Positions 59,681 through 64,000 of a stretch of DNA of 64,000 bases are shown piece by piece (within the stretch, counting starts at the first letter, position 1; each line of letters begins with the position of its first letter). Source of the DNA: Stappia sp. MMSF_3263. GTDB taxonomy: Bacteria; Pseudomonadota; Alphaproteobacteria; Rhizobiales; Stappiaceae. A program made the translations under genes and the position numbers. The stretch spans positions 41,741-105,740 of the forward strand of contig NZ_JASHIK010000019.1 in assembly GCF_030733745.1 (NCBI RefSeq). The letters run 5' to 3'. The notes beneath the pieces are model-generated. The model was given only the letters and a program-made list of their open reading frames with translations. It did not search any database and was not told the DNA's origin.

Positions 59681-61228
59681 ATGTCTGGCCAGGACCAAAT
59701 CTTCATCTTCGACACCACCTTGCGCGACGGCGAGCAGTCGCCCGGCGCCTCCATGACGCTGGAGGAGAAGCTGCAGGTCGCCGAAATTCTCGACGAAATG
59801 GGCGTCGATATCATCGAGGCCGGCTTTCCGATCGCCTCGAACGGCGACTTCGAGGCCGTCTCCGAGATTGCCAAGCGTACCAAGCGGTCGGTGATCGCCG
59901 GTCTGGCGCGCGCGATCCACGCCGATATCGACCGGGCGGGCGAGGCGGTACGTCATGCCGAGCGCGGACGCATCCATACCTTCGTCTCCACCTCGCCGAT
60001 CCATCTGGAGCACCAGATGAAGAAGAACGAGGCGCAGGTGCTCGACATCATCACCGACACGGTGACGCGGGCCCGCAACCTCATTGACGACGTGGAATGG
60101 TCGGCGATGGACGCCACCCGCACGCCGATCGAGTATCTGTGCCGCTGCGTGGAGGCCGCGATCCGCGCCGGCGCCACGACGATCAACCTGCCGGACACGG
60201 TCGGCTACGCGACGCCGGACGAGTACAAGTCGATGTTCGAGCAGATCCGCGCAAGGGTGCCGGATGCGGACAAGGCGATCTTCTCCGTTCACTGCCACAA
60301 TGACCTGGGCCTCGCGGTTGCCAATTCGCTGGCCGGTGTCGCCGGCGGCGCACGGCAGATCGAGTGCACGATCAATGGTCTGGGCGAGCGCGCCGGCAAC
60401 GCCGCACTGGAAGAGATCGTCATGGCGGTGCGCACCCGCTCCGACGCGCTGCCCTATGCCTGTTCCGTCGAGCCGCGCTTCCTGACGCGTGCCTCCAAGC
60501 TCGTCTCGGCGGTCTCCGGCTTCCCGGTCCAGTACAACAAGGCCATCGTCGGCAAGAACGCCTTCGCCCACGAGAGCGGCATCCACCAGGACGGCATGCT
60601 GAAGAACGCCGAGACCTACGAGATCATGCGTCCCGAGGATGTCGGCGTGAAGGCGACCTCGCTGGTGATGGGCAAGCATTCCGGCCGCCACGCGTTCCGC
60701 CAGAAGCTGGAGGAGCTGGGCTACGAGATCGGCGACAATGCCTTCGAGGAGGCGTTCCGCCGCTTCAAGGATCTCGCCGACCGGAAGAAGCATGTCTATG
60801 ACGAGGACATCGAGGCGCTGGTCGAGAACGAGATCGCGACCCAGGGCGAGCAGATCAAGGTCATCGCGCTCACCGTCATCGCCGGCACCGGCGCCAACGG
60901 CAAGGCGATCCTGACGCTGGACGTCAACGGCCGCCACGAGACCCGCGAATGCACCGGCGACGGCCCGATCGACGCGACCTTCAACGCGATCAAGGAAATC
61001 GTGCCGCACGACGCCAAGCTCTCGCTCTATCAGGTGCATGCGGTGACGGAAGGAACGGACGCGCAGGCGGAAGTTTCCGTCCGCCTCGAGGCCAGCGGCC
61101 GCATGGCAACCGGCAAGGGCGCGGATACCGACACGCTGGTCGCCTCGGCCCGTGCCTATATCTCGGCGCTGAACAAGCTGCTCGCCCGCCAGAACCGCCC
61201 GGACCACCAGGAACTCAAGGCAGTGTGA
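59681..61228 (+). CDS. leuA: 2-isopropylmalate synthase
   Basis: LeuA condenses 2-oxoisovalerate with acetyl-CoA, the first leucine-specific step. The 515-residue protein has the TIM-barrel domain with [15 protein letters not shown], the metal-binding [13 protein letters not shown] and the conserved [10 protein letters not shown], and a C-terminal leucine-binding regulatory domain (about 390-515) for feedback inhibition. The RBS is AAAAGGGAACC ahead of ATG 59681. leuA is separated from ilvBH by its own leader, so it can respond to leucine alone. Confidence 0.97.
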   Translation: MSGQDQIFIFDTTLRDGEQSPGASMTLEEKLQVAEILDEMGVDIIEAGFPIASNGDFEAVSEIAKRTKRSVIAGLARAIHADIDRAGEAVRHAERGRIHTFVSTSPIHLEHQMKKNEAQVLDIITDTVTRARNLIDDVEWSAMDATRTPIEYLCRCVEAAIRAGATTINLPDTVGYATPDEYKSMFEQIRARVPDADKAIFSVHCHNDLGLAVANSLAGVAGGARQIECTINGLGERAGNAALEEIVMAVRTRSDALPYACSVEPRFLTRASKLVSAVSGFPVQYNKAIVGKNAFAHESGIHQDGMLKNAETYEIMRPEDVGVKATSLVMGKHSGRHAFRQKLEELGYEIGDNAFEEAFRRFKDLADRKKHVYDEDIEALVENEIATQGEQIKVIALTVIAGTGANGKAILTLDVNGRHETRECTGDGPIDATFNAIKEIVPHDAKLSLYQVHAVTEGTDAQAEVSVRLEASGRMATGKGADTDTLVASARAYISALNKLLARQNRPDHQELKAV

Positions 61229-61259
61229 TCCGGCGCGACACACATGGCCTGCTGAAGTG

Positions 61260-61297
61260 AAAAAGCCCCCGGCGGAGCGATCCGCCGGGGGCTTTTT
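61260..61297. terminator. Strong bidirectional intrinsic terminator after leuA
   Basis: A perfect 17-bp stem has arms AAAAAGCCCCCGGCGGA and TCCGCCGGGGGCTTTTT around the loop GCGA. T-runs are available on both strands. It ends leuA transcription and also that of the convergent GNAT gene. Confidence 0.95.
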
Positions 61298-61327
61298 CTG
61301 TCCCGGGAGGGGGAGAAAGGCGTGTCG

Positions 61328-61870
61328 TCAGGCGCTGGCTCGGGCGTAGCGGGCGAGCGCCGGGGAAAGCACCTGCAGGCAGTCGAAGGCATTGTCGTCG
61401 ATCACGGTGCGCTGGCGCAGGGTGAAGCCGATACCTTCCACCATCCGTCGTGCCGGATCGTTGCCGGCGGCGACGAAAGCGATCAGATGCGTGAAATAGG
61501 TGTTCTCGAAGAACCAGGCGACCAGTGCGGCGGCCAGTTCCGAGGCATAACCCTGACGCCAGTAGGCGGGCCTCAGGCAGATGCTGAGCGCGACTTCGGA
61601 CGTCTCCGGATAGACGGAAAACCCGGCGCGCCCGGCGAAGGTGCCGTCGGCGAGGGTCGCCTTCCACTGGCTGAAGCCGCGATGCTCCTGGCCCTGGACA
61701 TAGTCCTCCAGGTGACGTGCGGCATCTTCGCGTGTCTCGATGATCTCGTGCGAGGCGAGAAACCGGTTGACGCTCTCCTCGCGGTGGAGGGCAAGCAGGT
61801 CGCCCGTGTCCGCCACGTCGAACGCGGTCAGCCGCATGCGCGGCGTTGCAAGTATCGTTCTGTCCGCCAT
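61328..61870 (-). CDS. GNAT-family N-acetyltransferase
   Basis: A 180-residue RimJ/RimL-like acetyltransferase. The N-terminus MADRTILATPRMRLTAF is characteristic, and the acetyl-CoA-binding RPAYWRQGYASE motif A lies near residue 100. The substrate (ribosomal protein, aminoglycoside or other amine) is unknown. The start at 61870 has GGAGGAGAACAGC directly upstream, a strong ribosome-binding site; a longer frame from 61927 is possible. It is convergent with leuA through the shared terminator. Confidence 0.9.
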   Translation of the reverse strand: MADRTILATPRMRLTAFDVADTGDLLALHREESVNRFLASHEIIETREDAARHLEDYVQGQEHRGFSQWKATLADGTFAGRAGFSVYPETSEVALSICLRPAYWRQGYASELAAALVAWFFENTYFTHLIAFVAAGNDPARRMVEGIGFTLRQRTVIDDNAFDCLQVLSPALARYARASA

Positions 61871-62125
61871 GCTGTTCTCCTCCGGTCCGTTTCCGGCGTC
61901 CTGCCGGCACGGGTGCCGTAAAGACATGTCTGGCGGGATCGGGGCACAAGGCCCGTCCTCCGAACAGGTCTTCCGATGGTCAGGCTGTCAGCCTGCCTCC
62001 GGTAACTTTTCTTGAACCCATGCCTGCACCGATTCGCGCCGTAGCGGTAGCGATGACAGCCACTTCCTACGGTCAGTTTATGCGCAAAACATGGCGCTGC
62101 AATCACTGGCTGTATTGCCGATGAT

Positions 62126-63031
62126 CTAAAATGCAGCCGCTCTCCAGGCCGCTGAATCGCTCGGATCGAGGCGCGGCCAGTCGCCGAGTTGCCCGCGAAA
62201 GAAGGTTTCCTGCCGTTTCGCGTAGCGGCGTGTCTCGGTCGTCGCCCGCTCGATCGCATGAGCGAGGCATTCGGGCGTACCGTCAAGATTGCCAAGCTCG
62301 CGCAGGCCGATTGCCTTCATCGCCGGAAGGGCGGGGTCGAGATCGCGGGCAAGCAGGCGCCGGGTCTCCCCGATCGCGCCCTGTGCGACCATGGTTGAAA
62401 AGCGCTCGGCGATGCGGGCATGCAACCAGGGACGGGGCGGGGCGAGAACTAGTCGGCGCGCCGTCGGACCGATGAGGCTGTCCCCGCTCTCCTTCTGCCA
62501 GGCATTGAGCGACCGGCCGGTTGCTTCCATCACTTCCAGGGCACGGGCGATGCGCTGCGTGTCGCCCGGCTCAAGCCGGACCGCCATCGCCGGGTCGAGT
62601 GCGGCCAGTCTTGCGTGCAGCGCACCGGTGGCGGCAGCCACGGCCTCGGCGCGGATGCGGGTGCGAATATCTTCCGGGATCGGCGGCACTTTCGACAGGC
62701 CGCCCAGCAGCGCGCGGAAATAGAGGCCGGTGCCGCCGACAATGACGAGCGGCTGGCCGCAGGCCCGGGCCGCGCCAAGAACGCCGGCGACATCGTCCAG
62801 CCAGCGCGCGACCGAATAGGGCTCGGCCGCGTCGACATGCCCGTAAAGCAAGTGGCGGGTCCGTGCCAGGTCGGCGGCGGCGGGCCGGGCCGTCAGAACG
62901 TCGAGGTCGGCATAGACCTGCATGCTGTCCGCATTGACGATCCAGGCGTTGTCGCGCTCGGCCAGGCGCAGGGCGAGCGCCGACTTGCCGCTCGCCGTCG
63001 GGCCAGCTATCAACGTCACCGGTTCGCTCAC
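62126..63031 (-). CDS. miaA: tRNA dimethylallyltransferase
   Basis: MiaA transfers a dimethylallyl group to A37 of tRNAs reading UNN codons. The 301-residue protein starts PVTLIAGPTASGKSALA (Walker A), followed by NADSMQVYADLDV, GHVDAAEPYSVARW, and VGGTGLYFRALL. It is divergent from serB with only 29 bp between start codons, so promoters must overlap the genes. The pair miaA-serB and the ilv genes downstream is a conserved Rhizobiales neighbourhood. Confidence 0.97.
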   Translation of the reverse strand: MSEPVTLIAGPTASGKSALALRLAERDNAWIVNADSMQVYADLDVLTARPAAADLARTRHLLYGHVDAAEPYSVARWLDDVAGVLGAARACGQPLVIVGGTGLYFRALLGGLSKVPPIPEDIRTRIRAEAVAAATGALHARLAALDPAMAVRLEPGDTQRIARALEVMEATGRSLNAWQKESGDSLIGPTARRLVLAPPRPWLHARIAERFSTMVAQGAIGETRRLLARDLDPALPAMKAIGLRELGNLDGTPECLAHAIERATTETRRYAKRQETFFRGQLGDWPRLDPSDSAAWRAAAF

Positions 63032-63060
63032 GTCCTCTTTCCTTTCAAGGCGCTTTCACG

Positions 63061-63957
63061 ATGTCGCTCGTCGCTACCCTTGTCGCCAATCCCCTGCATC
63101 CGGCGATCGACGCCGAACTCGTTGCGCGCGCGCTTGCTGTCCTGCCGGCCGGGACCGGAGTGAACGAGCTTTCCGCCGGCATCGCCGTCGACCTGGTTTT
63201 CGACGGCGATGCCTCGCGCACCGCCGACCATGACAGGGATCTGCGCGCGGCGATGGGCACCGTCCCGGTCGACCTCCTTGTGCAGAAGCGCGAGGGCCGA
63301 CGCAAGCGACTGCTGATCGCGGACATGGATTCCACCATGATCGGCCAGGAATGCATCGACGAACTGGCCGACGCGGTCGGCAAGAGAGACGTCGTCGCGG
63401 CGATCACGGAACGGGCCATGCGCGGCGAGCTGGAGTTCGAATCTGCCCTGCGCGAGCGCGCCGTGATGCTGGCCGGGCTCGACGCGGGTGTCGTTGACAC
63501 GGTCCTTGCCGAGCGGATCACCCTCACGCCGGGAGCGGCCGCCCTGCTCGCCACCATGAAGGCACACGGTGCCTATTGCGCGCTGGTCTCCGGAGGGTTC
63601 ACCGCCTTTACCGGCCATATTGCCGCGACGCTCGGTTTCGACGAACACCGGGCCAACACGCTCGGCATCGCGGATGGCCGGCTGACGGGCACGGTCGGCG
63701 AACCCATCCTCGGCCGCGCTGCCAAGCGCGAGCGGCTCACGGAGCTTCTGGCCGAACACGGTCTCGATCCGGCGGACGCGATTGCGGTGGGCGACGGCGC
63801 CAACGACCTTGCGATGATCGAGCTTGCCGGCCTCGGCGTTGCCTATCACGCCAAGCCGTCGGTGGCAGCCGTGGCTGATGCTCGGGTCGATCATGGCGAC
63901 CTGACGGCGCTCCTTTATTTCCAGGGCTATGCGGCGCGGGAGATCGCCGGCCTATGA
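63061..63957 (+). CDS. serB: Phosphoserine phosphatase
   Basis: SerB removes phosphate from phosphoserine, the last step of serine synthesis. The 298-residue HAD enzyme has an N-terminal extension (about 1-80, ACT-like fold) and the catalytic motif I DMDSTMI with Asp88 and Asp90, motif II SGGFTAFTG and motif III GDGANDLAMI. It is divergent from miaA (29 bp). The stop codon overlaps a possible new ATG at 63954. Confidence 0.96.
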   Translation: MSLVATLVANPLHPAIDAELVARALAVLPAGTGVNELSAGIAVDLVFDGDASRTADHDRDLRAAMGTVPVDLLVQKREGRRKRLLIADMDSTMIGQECIDELADAVGKRDVVAAITERAMRGELEFESALRERAVMLAGLDAGVVDTVLAERITLTPGAAALLATMKAHGAYCALVSGGFTAFTGHIAATLGFDEHRANTLGIADGRLTGTVGEPILGRAAKRERLTELLAEHGLDPADAIAVGDGANDLAMIELAGLGVAYHAKPSVAAVADARVDHGDLTALLYFQGYAAREIAGL

Positions 63958-64000
63958 CCCACCGCCTTGCATGCCGCATGCAACAAAAGGGCCGCGACAG
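63954..64000 (+). CDS. Possible start of a downstream gene (cut by window edge)
   Basis: An ATG at 63954 overlaps the serB stop as ATGA and opens a frame that remains open to the window end, 15 codons. GGGAG lies upstream at a poor distance. Too little is visible to name it; it may be a coupled gene or chance. Confidence 0.2.
   Translation, partial: MTHRLACRMQQKGRD

Overview
The window is GC-rich chromosomal DNA from an alphaproteobacterium, most likely Hyphomicrobiales (Rhizobiales). The evidence is an alphaproteobacterial dcw cell-division cluster with a long-linker FtsZ, a DUF1127 gene, a circularly permuted (two-piece) tmRNA, an alpha-type SspB, and DUF4169 and ribbon-helix-helix small genes. 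A Stappiaceae-like genus would fit, but that is only a guess. Almost everything is housekeeping. I see no prophage, insertion sequence, CRISPR array or conjugative element.

Layout. 1-7.3 kb: 5'-truncated fumarase, a short-chain dehydrogenase-like protein without the usual catalytic pair, a TerB/J-domain protein, a LysE exporter, two peptidoglycan hydrolases, and a divergent flavin-protein/MocR-regulator pair. 7.3-7.7 kb: RNase P RNA. 8.2-27.7 kb: the dcw cluster mraZ-rsmH-ftsL-ftsI-[murE::murF]-mraY-murD-ftsW-murG-murC-murB-ddl-ftsQ-ftsA-ftsZ, tightly packed with many ATGA overlaps. MurE and MurF are one 1,201-residue polypeptide joined by an acidic linker of about 240 residues that contains a perfect (Glu-Ala)12 hexanucleotide repeat. 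28-36.9 kb: lpxC, bamD, recN, ligA and a UvrD/PcrA helicase. 37-49.9 kb: a cation/proton antiporter, prmA, DUF1127, an M24 aminopeptidase, a ClC-type channel, a thioesterase, a D-lactate dehydrogenase-like flavoprotein and a giant AsmA protein. 50-51.7 kb (minus strand): permuted ssrA (tmRNA), then sspB, DUF4169 and an RHH protein. This places the tag-encoding RNA beside the adaptor that delivers tagged proteins to ClpXP. 51.8-56.2 kb: YHS protein, thyA, an ABC-2 exporter, a decayed fragment, an orphan protein and tRNA-Lys(CTT). 56.6-61.3 kb: ilvB-ilvH and leuA, each preceded by an unlisted short leader peptide rich in branched-chain codons with RNA hairpins, which indicates attenuation control. 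61.3-64 kb: GNAT acetyltransferase, miaA and serB.

How the genes work together. The dcw genes make lipid II (MurC, D, E, F, MraY, MurG, with MurB and Ddl feeding it) and assemble the divisome (FtsL, I, W, Q, A, Z). LpxC and BamD add outer-membrane biogenesis. The branched-chain amino-acid genes look like two separately attenuated units. The most unusual observations are the MurE-MurF fusion with its repeat linker, the ssrA-sspB neighbourhood, and the two leader peptides.
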